Source of the DNA: Rhodothermia bacterium
Lineage (GTDB): Bacteria > Bacteroidota > Rhodothermia > Rhodothermales > UBA2364
Direction of reading: 5' to 3'
Length of the DNA: 64,000 bases
Assembly: GCA_017303715.1 (NCBI GenBank)
Contig: JAFLBZ010000016.1
Span: forward strand, 1 to 64,000
In this document: piece after piece, positions 36,735 through 45,396 of the stretch
Numbering within the stretch: the first letter of the stretch is position 1
Layout: every line of letters starts with the position of its first letter
Notes under the pieces: generated by a model
Seen by the model: only the letters and a program-made list of their open reading frames with translations
Databases searched by the model: none
Told to the model about the DNA's origin: nothing
Position numbers and translations under genes: made by a program

Positions 36735-38438
36735 ATGCGGATCCTTATTTGCTTTGTATTATTGATGATTTCCGGTGTGTATGCCCAATCCCCCAATCGT
36801 TTTTTCTCGGTAGTCCGTAAAGAATTAAATGGTGAACGAGCGTTTGAAACCGTCTCATTTGTGGAAAAACGCTGGCGCTTAGCGGGCAATACTGGATTCA
36901 ATGAAAGCATTAACCACATCGAAGAGAAGCTCAAAGTGGCTGGATTTGTATTAGAAGCCAAGGCAAAACCAACAAACCGTTTGCGGTATCGGATTGAAAA
37001 GAGGCCGCTACAAAAACCTACATGGGAGCTAGTTTCTGCGAGTGTCACCATAGATGGAACAGATAAACCCCTGTTAGACTTTACGACCAACCGCAATATG
37101 GTGGCCATCAACTCGGCTTCTACACCTCCAGAGGGCCTTCTCGCGGAAGTGGTCTATGTGGGTAAAGGCCAAGCGACAGACTTCGAGGGGAAGGAGGTTT
37201 CCGGTAAAATTGTCTTTGGAGAGGGCAGTTTATTTGGCTTATACCAGAGGGCCATATCACGCGGGGCGATTGGGGTGATGGCCTATGGCTTGCCAAGTTA
37301 TACCCAACCAGAAAAAAACATCCATTCTATACAATTTGGAAGCATTCCGATGAGTACCGCTGGAGATCAAAAGTGGGGGATTTTGCTTTCGTATCATGCA
37401 CGAAATCGGATCATGGATGCCATAAATCGTGGCAATGCGAAACTCCATGTAAAAATAGCCACCAAGTCTTATAATGCGGAGGAACTGACAGTGGTGGCCG
37501 AGGTTCTGGGGAGAGAAAAACCCGATGAACGATTTGTATTTAGTGCGCATGTGCAAGAACCGGGCGCAAATGATAACGCTTCGGGCGTCGGAACATTGTT
37601 GGAAATGGCGCGGACAACTGCACAATTAGTAAAAAAAGGAACCTATAAACCCAATAGAACCCTTACCTTTTTGTGGGGTGACGAAATCGTCTCCACCAAT
37701 CGATACATCCGCGAAGACACCTTGCGGGCACGCGGAATCCGGTGGGGCATGAGCTTAGACATGGTCGGCGAAGATACCGCTAAAACCGGCGGCTCGTTCC
37801 TGATCGAGAAAATGCCAGACCCCTCGGCAGTTTGGACACGGGGAGAGGATAAACATACCGAATGGGGTGGACGACCACTCAAAATATCGGAGATTGTACC
37901 CCATTATTTTAATGACTTTGTGATAGATATTTGTAAACAACAAGGCAAATTCGCAAATTGGGCGGTTAATACCAATCCGTTTGAAGGAGGAAGTGACCAT
38001 ACGCCGTTCTTAGAAGCCAAAAAACCGGGCTTATTGCTCTGGCACTTTACCGACCAATTTTATCATACCGATGGCGACCGACTGGAGATGGTTTCGCCCA
38101 AAACCTTGCAAAATGTAGGGACGTGTGCTTTGGTTACGGCGCTAACCCTCACAACGGCTAATCAGCAAACCGTTCGAAATGCGGCGCTGATGATGGTAAA
38201 TACTGCCCACAAGAGGCTTAACACCGAGTTTGCCCTCTCAAAGGCAGCCATTCAAAGTGGAAAAAAACATGAAGACGAGCAGTTGATCTTAGAAACATGG
38301 CGGGATTATTATATAAATAGCATCGAAAAGTTGACCGATATGCTCAATTTGCCTGTCTCTGCTGCTACCTCCCAACAAATCCGAGCCGCTCAAGAAAACA
38401 TCAAGCAGTTTACAAAGGAAAAATTAAGCCAATGGTAA
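36735..38438 (+). CDS. Secreted M28-family metallopeptidase with altered active site
   Basis: A 567-residue protein: signal peptide ('ICFVLLMISGVYAQS'), a PA-like insert (about 130-250, 'LAEVVYVGKGQATDFEGKEV') and the M28 fold. Candidate zinc ligands are His272, Asp280 ('GANDNASGVG'), Glu317, Asp342 ('SLDMVGED') and His422 ('SDHTPF'). The usual HxD is HVQ (Gln274), and the Glu-Glu pair is Asp316-Glu317, so the general base is Asp in place of Glu. Activity may be changed. A C-terminal helical region (about 480-567) follows. The start at 36735 gives the signal peptide. Confidence 0.82.
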   Translation: MRILICFVLLMISGVYAQSPNRFFSVVRKELNGERAFETVSFVEKRWRLAGNTGFNESINHIEEKLKVAGFVLEAKAKPTNRLRYRIEKRPLQKPTWELVSASVTIDGTDKPLLDFTTNRNMVAINSASTPPEGLLAEVVYVGKGQATDFEGKEVSGKIVFGEGSLFGLYQRAISRGAIGVMAYGLPSYTQPEKNIHSIQFGSIPMSTAGDQKWGILLSYHARNRIMDAINRGNAKLHVKIATKSYNAEELTVVAEVLGREKPDERFVFSAHVQEPGANDNASGVGTLLEMARTTAQLVKKGTYKPNRTLTFLWGDEIVSTNRYIREDTLRARGIRWGMSLDMVGEDTAKTGGSFLIEKMPDPSAVWTRGEDKHTEWGGRPLKISEIVPHYFNDFVIDICKQQGKFANWAVNTNPFEGGSDHTPFLEAKKPGLLLWHFTDQFYHTDGDRLEMVSPKTLQNVGTCALVTALTLTTANQQTVRNAALMMVNTAHKRLNTEFALSKAAIQSGKKHEDEQLILETWRDYYINSIEKLTDMLNLPVSAATSQQIRAAQENIKQFTKEKLSQW

Positions 38439-38580
38439 TGGCGGTCTCTATAAGGTGATGAACACATCACATCTGTTTTTAAATTAACAACTTACGCCGT
38501 AAAATAAGATCAAATAGCCCAATGACTTGGAGCGGGGTTTAGACTAAACCAAGCACCAAGATAACCGCTTAAAAAAGGGT

Positions 38581-39117
38581 ATGGCAAAGACCATTTTATA
38601 CATTGCCACCAGTTTAGATGGCTTTATTGCACGACCAGATGGCGCTTTAGACTGGCTGACCTCGATTCCTAACCCAGCAATTGGCGACTATGGTTATACG
38701 GAACTTTTAACAAGCATCGGAGCAACCATTATGGGGCGTTTGACTTATGACCAAATCATCGGTTTTGGCATTGACTGGCCATATACTGGCATGAAAACCT
38801 ATGTGGTGACAAAAAATAAGGAACTGGAAATTAAAAGTCCTGACACGGTTCTGTTAACCGATAATATTAAGGCGTTTGTGGTCAGTCTAAAGGCAAAATC
38901 CCAAAAAGATATTTGGCTGGTTGGTGGAGGAAAACTTGTTACTGCTTTTATAAATCAAGGTCTTATAGACAAAATGATCCTTACGATAATCCCTAAAACT
39001 ATTGGAGAAGGGATACCTCTATTTGCAGGGAAACCCAAAGAAAGAACATGGAAACTTGTAGATTCAAAATCGTTTGATACCGGCGTTGTGAATTTGGTGT
39101 ATGAAAAAATAGATTAA
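38581..39117 (+). CDS. Dihydrofolate reductase-like (RibD C-terminal domain) protein
   Basis: A 178-residue reductase of the RibD_C/DHFR fold family: 'IATSLDGFIARPDGALDWL', 'GATIMGRLTYDQI' and 'DIWLVGGGKLV' for NADPH binding. Such stand-alone proteins (YyaP/YwjB-like) are widespread, and their substrates are mostly unknown. A short GGTTTA/TAAACC hairpin lies about 30 bp upstream. Confidence 0.85.
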   Translation: MAKTILYIATSLDGFIARPDGALDWLTSIPNPAIGDYGYTELLTSIGATIMGRLTYDQIIGFGIDWPYTGMKTYVVTKNKELEIKSPDTVLLTDNIKAFVVSLKAKSQKDIWLVGGGKLVTAFINQGLIDKMILTIIPKTIGEGIPLFAGKPKERTWKLVDSKSFDTGVVNLVYEKID

Positions 39118-39439
39118 AGCGCCTGTACTTGATCGAAAAGGGCAAACCGAGTCCCAGCAGGGCGACTTATTTATAGAAAACCGTGCTTTATGAAAAATTA
39201 TAGCCTCAGCCGGGCGACATCTTAAAATGATGAGGGCGTATCTGATCTTAACAGAAACCACGCCCGTCGCCGGATTTTTACAAGAGACGCCCTACCAAAC
39301 AAGGATGATGTAAGAAATCTCGTGGTTGAATACTTGAAGGAAATCAGGCTAAAATTGTAGTAACCAATTCGTTTAAGAACTTTACTTTCCCGTATGAATA
39401 ATCCTTCACCAATAATGGATAAACTTTAGCCATCCTTCA
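39118..39439. repeat. Intergenic with decayed copies of the dispersed repeat
   Basis: Two worn copies of the element whose intact form reads AGCCCCGTAGGGG followed by a CATCTTCATAGAAA-type segment: at 39150-39192 ('GTCCCAGCAGGGCGACTTAT', then TTATAGAAAACCG) and 39201-39240 ('CTCAGCCGGGCGACATCTTA'). No coding frame is convincing. It lies 2 kb before the first well-preserved repeat locus. Confidence 0.5.
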
Positions 39440-40198
39440 CTACCTTAGTTTTTCTGGCGCAACGGCATGTATCAACGCACGCGCCAAAGCGCGGGTAGGG
39501 TCAATGGTCTTTACGCCTTCGATGTCAGATTCTGGTATTCCAATCGGAAGTTCTGTGCAGCCAAGGATAACGGCCTCGGCTCCTTTTTTGCGTAAATGAC
39601 GGAGTGAACGGAGAAGATTTTCGCGGGCTTGAGGATGAACCGGATTTGAAATGGCTTTAATCCCAAATTGTGGGTCATAAATGGCCGCCTCAACGCCATC
39701 CTGAACGTTATCATCCGGCGGCAAAAATTCAAACCCTGCACCAACGAGGGCTTGCTCAAAAAGCCGATTGCGTTTGGTTGCCCAAGTGGAAATAGCACCC
39801 ACTTTTTTTATTTCAGGGTATTGTTTTTGTATATACTTGACGGTTTCTTCGATCATGCTTAAGAGACGCAAACCGTGACCTTCTGCTGCCAATCGGTCTC
39901 TCAATACCCCAAAAATCACCGAAACATGGGCCGTAATACAAGGAACACTGGCTACCGAAGCCCCAACACGTTGAAGGTGCATCAAAACATCCCACATCGG
40001 TAGAACCGGATTTGGCTTAGAACTGTCGCGGATGTAGGTTGCACGGTCGGGTATGCGGTCTGCATAAGACAAAAGTGCAACAGCAGGATGGTCTTGGTCA
40101 CAGGTGGCTACTGTTTCTTCAATAATTTTATGGAATAAATCTGCGCCGGCAGCAGGGCCAAGACCACCTAAAATGCCAATAATTTTTTGATCGCTCAT
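39440..40198 (-). CDS. Aspartate/glutamate racemase family protein
   Basis: A 252-residue cofactor-independent amino-acid racemase-like protein. 'IGILGGLGPAAGADLFHKI' is the family start. The first catalytic Cys is Cys87 in 'PCITAH' (commonly CNTAH), the second in 'LGCTELPI'. The Asn-to-Ile change next to Cys87 suggests a substrate different from classical aspartate racemase. It is divergent from the MarR gene, with a long inverted repeat between them. Confidence 0.87.
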   Translation of the reverse strand: MSDQKIIGILGGLGPAAGADLFHKIIEETVATCDQDHPAVALLSYADRIPDRATYIRDSSKPNPVLPMWDVLMHLQRVGASVASVPCITAHVSVIFGVLRDRLAAEGHGLRLLSMIEETVKYIQKQYPEIKKVGAISTWATKRNRLFEQALVGAGFEFLPPDDNVQDGVEAAIYDPQFGIKAISNPVHPQARENLLRSLRHLRKKGAEAVILGCTELPIGIPESDIEGVKTIDPTRALARALIHAVAPEKLR

Positions 40199-40277
40199 TT
40201 AATGCTTCTAAAAAGGCTATGGTTGTGTAGTTCATTTTGGGTTAAGAGCACGATATAAATTAATGATGTATTCTTTA

Positions 40278-40314
40278 TTTGATTAAGTTTTTAAAACATA
40301 ACAACTTAATCAAA
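40278..40314. promoter_or_regulatory. 12-bp inverted repeat between racemase and MarR genes
   Basis: TTTGATTAAGTT (40278-40289) and AACTTAATCAAA (40303-40314) are exact inverted copies, 13 bp apart, in the 253-bp gap between two divergent genes. The MarR regulator is the obvious candidate to bind it. There is no T-run, so it is unlikely to be a terminator. Confidence 0.5.
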
Positions 40315-40370
40315 CTATTAACCATCAATAATTGAATAACCGACCACTAACACCAAAGAAAATTAGTTAT

Positions 40371-40382
40371 GTGTTGCAACAC
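40371..40382. promoter_or_regulatory. 12-bp palindrome upstream of marR
   Basis: GTGTTGCAACAC, a perfect palindrome 70 bp before the MarR start codon. A possible second operator; too short to be sure. Confidence 0.3.
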
Positions 40383-40451
40383 GATACGCCCTTAAGCGTT
40401 TCTGGTTTGTTTTGTTTTAGGGTTCTAAATGCTTAAGGTAAGAAAAAAACA

Positions 40452-40994
40452 ATGGGCAAAATTTTAGCCAGACGGATAAAACAACAAAAATTTAGCTCGC
40501 CCGAACAAGAGGCGCTGCTAAATTTATTGGTGGCTTCGGGGCATATCCGTACCCTCTTAGATAAAATATACACCCAGCACGGAATTACCCATGGACAATA
40601 TAATGTCTTGCGGATCCTGCGCGGTGTATATCCAAATGGCTATCCCCGTTGCGATATCATTGAACGCATGTTGGAGCCATCCCCAGATGTAACTCGCTTG
40701 ATTGACCGCTTGCTAAAAGCGGGATTGGTCCAAAGAAAAGCCTCTAAATCCGATAAACGGCTCTCTGTTGCTGTTATCACCCAAGCCGGATTAGCACTTT
40801 TGGCGGAGATGGATGCACTTTTGGAGGCGACACATCAGTTTTTTTCACAATTGCTTACACCGGAAGAGTGTCTCCAATTTTCTGCATTGTGCGAAAAAAT
40901 CTACGCATGGACGCTCGAAGAAAGCCAATTTGCCGAAGCCGTTCCGATATCCCTGAAAAAAGCCTTGTTGACTCCAGAAGAAAAAACCTCATAG
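40452..40994 (+). CDS. MarR-family transcription regulator
   Basis: A 180-residue winged-helix protein. The helix-turn-helix region is 'GYPRCDIIERMLEPSPDVTR' with 'LIDRLLKAGLVQRK' as recognition helix and 'ASKSDKRLSVAVITQAG' as wing, flanked by dimerisation helices. MarR proteins usually repress a divergent or own gene and respond to small aromatic or oxidising ligands. It probably controls the divergent racemase through the inverted repeats in the gap. Confidence 0.88.
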   Translation: MGKILARRIKQQKFSSPEQEALLNLLVASGHIRTLLDKIYTQHGITHGQYNVLRILRGVYPNGYPRCDIIERMLEPSPDVTRLIDRLLKAGLVQRKASKSDKRLSVAVITQAGLALLAEMDALLEATHQFFSQLLTPEECLQFSALCEKIYAWTLEESQFAEAVPISLKKALLTPEEKTS

Positions 40995-41161
40995 ATCAAT
41001 GTGCGTCTCAAATGCCCACAATCACTCGAATAATACCATTAGCTTCATACGTGCGTCATTAATTCTTTCTTCAAGCGTGAATTGTGGGGGTTAATCAGGC
41101 TATCGCTATAATGGATTACAACACTTGCATAGACACCAAGTGCAAAAATTTTTCTTTTTGA

Positions 41162-41700
41162 AATTAATCCCATGCTTCAGTGTGGGGTTGTTTGCGACGG
41201 ATAACACCTTCGGCTGTAGCCATGATAAGCACAGTTCCAGCGAGGTCACATCTTCATAGAAATCCGTTTCCAAGTCACGATCCAGACCCGTAGGGGGGAC
41301 ATCTTCATAGAAAAACGTCATCAAACGCACGGCATACACGTTGGGGATCGTTCAGGGCTAAAGCCCAATGCTATTCGGGGCCTACTACTCTGCCCTAAAG
41401 GACGGGTTTAATATCACATTATGCGTAATTCTTGCTTGATGCCTCCGCCCTAACCGACGACGCTATTGTGGCATTTAGCTTTGTTTTTGCTTGCTTTACG
41501 TCTCTATTTAGAATAGCGGAGTTGTCATAATGTTTATTAACCACATGCTTCAGCGTGGGGTTTTGTGAAACGGCCACCACTTTCGATTTTAGCCATGACG
41601 AAGCACAGCGGGGCGGCATCTTCCTACGTCGAGGAATAACTGACTGTGCATAGCTGAATACCACGGCCTCTCCGCCCTGAAGGACGGCGGTGCGGTAATG
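41162..41700 (+). repeat. Modular hairpin-rich repeat, locus 1
   Basis: No real gene in this 800-bp gap. Modules in order: R1 (hairpin around 'CATGCTTCAGTGTGGGG', then GGATAACACCTTCGGCT and a TAGCCATGA end), two copies of the R2 unit ('ACCCGTAGGGGGGACATCTT', then CATAGAAA), R3 (41329-41411, with GTTCAGGGCTAAAGCCC and GCCCTAAAGGACGG), R4 ('GCTTGCTTTACGTCTCTATT'), a second R1 from about 41539 and a worn R2. Frames inside give peptides such as 'NPTLKHG' that recur at every locus and reflect the repeat, not protein conservation. Confidence 0.75.
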
Positions 41701-41793
41701 ACCATGTCTGATCTAATTCTAATTTCATCTTTGTTAAAAATACAAGAAAGGTCGGTATAAAAAATTGGTTATCGCAATAGATTTTCTTAAATT

Positions 41794-41813
41794 TATAATT
41801 GTAAGCGCTTACA
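41794..41813 (+). promoter_or_regulatory. TATAAT box with overlapping LacI-type operator, alpha-amylase promoter
   Basis: TATAAT (41794-41799; as an 8-mer TATAATTG) runs directly into TGTAAGCGCTTACA (41800-41813), a perfect 14-bp palindrome with the central CG typical of LacI/GalR-family operators. A bound repressor would cover the start site. Translation begins at 41842. The match to the site before the GH13 gene at 9 kb is 12 of 14 bases in the same position relative to the -7 box. Confidence 0.7.
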
Positions 41814-41841
41814 CTACTTGAATCTTGTCCTTTTACATAAA

Positions 41842-44289
41842 ATGAAACGAATCTTTTTCCTCATAGCCTACCTTTTGTATCTCCCCTCCCAACTCTCCGC
41901 ACAAGACGTCCTGCTACAGGGTTTCTATTGGAATGTTCATCCGGGTGATTTGTCTAAGAAAAATAGTGGCGGGGTATGGTGGGACTCGTTATCCACCGTA
42001 GCGCCACAATTGGCTGCAGCTGGATTTAAGACGGTTTGGATTCCATCTCCAGCCAAAGGAACTGGTGGAACCGCCGATATGGGATATGGCATCAACGATT
42101 ATTATGACCTCGGCAATTTTAGCAACCGGATTTCAGGTGCTTTCCGTACCCGATTTGGGAACAAAGCACAACTGTTGAATATGGTTTCTACCGTTAAAGG
42201 AAATGGGTTGAAGGTGATGGTGGATGTGGTCTTGAACCACCGTTTTGGGGGAGATGCGGCTGCGCCACACGTTTGTAATCCACAACTTAATAGCGACCAA
42301 TACACCATTTTCACCCCATCCAGTGGCCGTTTTCCCGGGCAGCCTGACCACTTTAATCCCACTTATCCCCACTGTGACGTAAACGGCCCATACCACAACG
42401 CCATTTTTGGGCAAGACATTGGGTATTTCGCCAATATAGACCAATCCCCACCACCCGGTGGATGGTATTTTGGGCCACATAATGTGGGAACTGTTGCCGA
42501 TTCGCTCATTACTTGGGGACGTTGGTTGATGAATGACATTGGCTTCGACGAAATGCGGATTGACGCCGTAAAACATATTGAGCCAGGGTTCTTAGCGCCT
42601 TTCCTTGTAGAAACGAAAAATGGTACACAGCCTTATACCGTTGGTGAATTTTATGATGGCGACTTGGGTGCTCTAAAAAGCTACCTAAACGAAGTAAACA
42701 CCTTTAATAGCGTTTATGGCTCAAAAAAGAAAAATGCCAGTCTTTCCCTCTTCGACTTTAACATGTATTTTGGTCTAAAGTCCTTACTTAATGATGGCAC
42801 TGGCGGCTATAATACATGGAATCTCAATACGCTGGGACTAAATTTTAATGGCGTACATGGCGACAATGTGGTAACCTTTATTGAGAACCACGACTTTGAC
42901 CGAGGCGGGTACAAAGATGCTTCAGACATTAGGGATCCAGACTATAACCCAACTTGCACGGGCGTTGGATATTCTAAATCGGGGCTTTCCTGCTTAAAGT
43001 ACTTCACCCAAGCCGATCATGACCCTGTATTTCGCGACAAGCACATGGGATATGCCTTCTTAATGGCGCTCCCGCCTCGCCCAATGGTTTTTTGGAAAGA
43101 TTATTGGTGGTATGGGTTTAAAGATGAGATTGACTGGCTCATGAACCTCCGGCGGACGATGGCAACAGGGTACGCTACACCGGTTGCAAGCCTTAATCCG
43201 TGGTTTGGCGTCGAAGGTTACGATAGCAGCAACCATGGCGGCAATATGTTTGCGATGAAGCGCGATGGGATGATGTTTGCCCTCAACGACCGTGCAGACA
43301 AACAAGCAGCCGTTTGGGTGGATACGCCTTGGGCAAATGTGGAATTAAAAGATTACTCCGATTCGTTTATGTTTCTTACCAATCCGGCTTTTGGCGATAA
43401 ACGATCACTCATGAAAGCAGAGCCGCGCAATTATGCATGGTATGCACCCACCGGACGTTACCCCTTACCGAATAATGAAGCCGCCCCAAGTTTCACGGTG
43501 ACGGCTGCCGAGGGCGGTAAACTCCATTTTGTAGTCCTTCGCGCCTCCGATCTGGCCAATTTTGAGGTTGGTGGAAGTCCTTTACAACCCGGTGACGAAA
43601 TTGCGGTTCTCGGCCCTAAAGATGCCTCCGGTAAGACTGGCATTGCAGGACTTGGGCGCGTAGGCCAAAGCGTGCGCTGGGATGGTGAGAACGACATGCT
43701 CATCGAGGTCTTGGGTAATGGGACGGCAGACAACAACAATGGTCGCTTAAAAGCCGGGGACGACCTCCGCTTCGTCATTCGGAAGCAAAGCACAGGTCAA
43801 CAATTTTTGACCCAAACCATCACTTGGTTGGCAGATGCCACCGACTTTACCTTTAAGGCCAAACGGCCTAAGTCCCGTGGGGCACAAAGTTTTGGATTAA
43901 AGGTGAACAATGCAGCGGGTAAGTACAATATGGGTGCAATTTCCGTAATTTCTGCCTTCACCACCAGTGTAGCAACCGCCAAAGATGCGCCAGAGGCTAT
44001 AGACACCAAATTGCTGGTAGAAAAAGCGTTGTTATATCCCGCCTACCCGAATCCTTTTAATCCCTCCACCACCCTCTCGTTTGCACTCGCCACCACGCAA
44101 ACGGTTACCTTAGAACTATTTAACACCCTCGGACAGCGCGTTCAAACATTGTTTAACGGTTCCGTTCCGGCCGGCGAACGCCAGGATATTCGGGTGAATG
44201 CAACAAGCCTGCCTTCAGGAACCTACATCGCACGATTGGTAACAGCGGACGGCTTAGTTCGGGCACAATCCTTAATCCTAATGAAATAA
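41842..44289 (+). CDS. Secreted GH13 alpha-amylase with T9SS sorting domain
   Basis: An 815-residue enzyme. Signal peptide ('FFLIAYLLYLPSQLSAQ'), then a GH13 barrel with 'DVVLNH' (about 128), nucleophile Asp241 in 'MRIDAVKHI', acid/base Glu269 in 'TVGEFYD' and 'ENHD' (about 349-352). Residues about 550-730 form beta-rich accessory domains. The last about 80 residues ('LYPAYPNPFNPSTTLSFALA' through 'GTYIARLVT') are a type A T9SS C-terminal signal, so the enzyme should be exported across the outer membrane and anchored or released. ATG 41842 is chosen over an in-frame TTG at 41818 that lies just after the operator. It probably breaks starch outside the cell. Confidence 0.92.
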   Translation: MKRIFFLIAYLLYLPSQLSAQDVLLQGFYWNVHPGDLSKKNSGGVWWDSLSTVAPQLAAAGFKTVWIPSPAKGTGGTADMGYGINDYYDLGNFSNRISGAFRTRFGNKAQLLNMVSTVKGNGLKVMVDVVLNHRFGGDAAAPHVCNPQLNSDQYTIFTPSSGRFPGQPDHFNPTYPHCDVNGPYHNAIFGQDIGYFANIDQSPPPGGWYFGPHNVGTVADSLITWGRWLMNDIGFDEMRIDAVKHIEPGFLAPFLVETKNGTQPYTVGEFYDGDLGALKSYLNEVNTFNSVYGSKKKNASLSLFDFNMYFGLKSLLNDGTGGYNTWNLNTLGLNFNGVHGDNVVTFIENHDFDRGGYKDASDIRDPDYNPTCTGVGYSKSGLSCLKYFTQADHDPVFRDKHMGYAFLMALPPRPMVFWKDYWWYGFKDEIDWLMNLRRTMATGYATPVASLNPWFGVEGYDSSNHGGNMFAMKRDGMMFALNDRADKQAAVWVDTPWANVELKDYSDSFMFLTNPAFGDKRSLMKAEPRNYAWYAPTGRYPLPNNEAAPSFTVTAAEGGKLHFVVLRASDLANFEVGGSPLQPGDEIAVLGPKDASGKTGIAGLGRVGQSVRWDGENDMLIEVLGNGTADNNNGRLKAGDDLRFVIRKQSTGQQFLTQTITWLADATDFTFKAKRPKSRGAQSFGLKVNNAAGKYNMGAISVISAFTTSVATAKDAPEAIDTKLLVEKALLYPAYPNPFNPSTTLSFALATTQTVTLELFNTLGQRVQTLFNGSVPAGERQDIRVNATSLPSGTYIARLVTADGLVRAQSLILMK

Positions 44290-44299
44290 ACGTCATTCG

Positions 44300-44350
44300 C
44301 CGGAAGTGTCTAAATGGTAGCAGACACCCACAGATGCTTCCGGTTTTTTT
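44300..44350 (+). terminator. Terminator after alpha-amylase
   Basis: CCGGAAG (44300-44306) pairs with CTTCCGG (44337-44343), with an inner GTGTC/GACAC stem, then seven Ts. The next gene starts 25 bp later, so some read-through or a separate promoter must serve it. Confidence 0.75.
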
Positions 44351-44375
44351 GCAACAAAATAAACGTGTTTCATAG

Positions 44376-45356
44376 ATGAAAAAAATATTACTACTTTTGT
44401 TGTTATTGCCGGTCACCTTACTGGCACAGCCCGTGGTAGATGGGCAAGGCGGAGATCCCTGCTATAAATCACAAGGAACTTTTAGCGGGAGCAATGGCAC
44501 ATTTGGAGATTGGGGCGTAAAAGAAGTACAGGCGTGTACGCACAGCCAAACGTTGTATATATTCCTGAAAGGAGCCGTTAATCCTACGGGCTATCACGAT
44601 ATTCTGGTGTTTATTAATGCCACCGACAAGACGGGGGGGATTCCAGCGGGTGCTGCGGGCGAAATTCCAGCCGGAAACGACGGCCTCTCCCCTTTCAATA
44701 AATATGCTTTCCCGCTTTCAAATCCCATCGAAACGGATTATGGTGTTCGTCTGACGGCTGATGCGGCAAATTTAAAAGGCTATGTGAGCCATATCAATTA
44801 TTTGACAGGCAATACAGATGCGTATCTGGGAGAAGTAACGTATGGCGGTACGGCAGTAACGTATAGTGGAATGACGTTTGCGCACGTACAAGCCGCCAGC
44901 ATGAGCGCCGCGACGGGTGGATTTGAACTTGCATTGCCGTATAGCCTTTGGGGTTCCGGAGTGGGTGCACAGTTCCAACTGTATGTGGTGTATGGTAACG
45001 AAAATGGCAATGTGTATTCAGTTGCTTCCGGAACCATCCAAACGCCATTATTTAGCGGAACCGCAACGGCCACCGAGCGTGATGAAGTACCAACCACCGC
45101 CACCTTAGAGGTGTACCCCAATCCATTTAATCCAGAAGCCACCACCCGCTTTTCGGTTCCCCAAACACAGACCGTGCAAGTGGCGCTGTATAATGCCTTG
45201 GGGCAAAAACTGAAAACCCTCTATACAGGAACCGCGGTTGCAGGCCAAAATATTGAGGCACGGATCTCTGGCAATAACCTGCAAAGTGGGGTATATTACC
45301 TGAAACTGACCGGAAATTCTGTTTCCCAAACACGGGTGGTTTCCTTGATCAAATAA
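44376..45356 (+). CDS. Secreted protein with T9SS sorting domain, function unknown
   Basis: A 326-residue cargo protein: signal peptide ('ILLLLLLLPVTLLAQP'), a beta-rich body of about 220 residues with 'GDWGVKEVQACTHSQTLYIF' and 'HDILVFINATDKTGG', and a C-terminal 'LEVYPNPFNPEATTRFSV' through 'GVYYLKLTG' sorting domain. The body looks like a beta-sandwich, perhaps carbohydrate-binding given the amylase upstream; that is inference from position. No catalytic motif is seen. Confidence 0.82.
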   Translation: MKKILLLLLLLPVTLLAQPVVDGQGGDPCYKSQGTFSGSNGTFGDWGVKEVQACTHSQTLYIFLKGAVNPTGYHDILVFINATDKTGGIPAGAAGEIPAGNDGLSPFNKYAFPLSNPIETDYGVRLTADAANLKGYVSHINYLTGNTDAYLGEVTYGGTAVTYSGMTFAHVQAASMSAATGGFELALPYSLWGSGVGAQFQLYVVYGNENGNVYSVASGTIQTPLFSGTATATERDEVPTTATLEVYPNPFNPEATTRFSVPQTQTVQVALYNALGQKLKTLYTGTAVAGQNIEARISGNNLQSGVYYLKLTGNSVSQTRVVSLIK

Positions 45357-45396
45357 AGAGACCTCCTTTTCTCAAACAACCTAAACACAAACAATT

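Noticed and set aside
38536-38550. GGTTTA/TAAACC as operator of the RibD-like gene
   Set aside because: Only six paired bases in AT-rich DNA; too weak to list as a site.
41106-41339. Hypothetical protein genes in repeat loci (also 41419-41664, 46647-46838, 47129-47350, 59652-59849, 59781-59987)
   Set aside because: Frames lie wholly inside hairpin modules, share peptides only where DNA modules are shared, and are broken in some copies.
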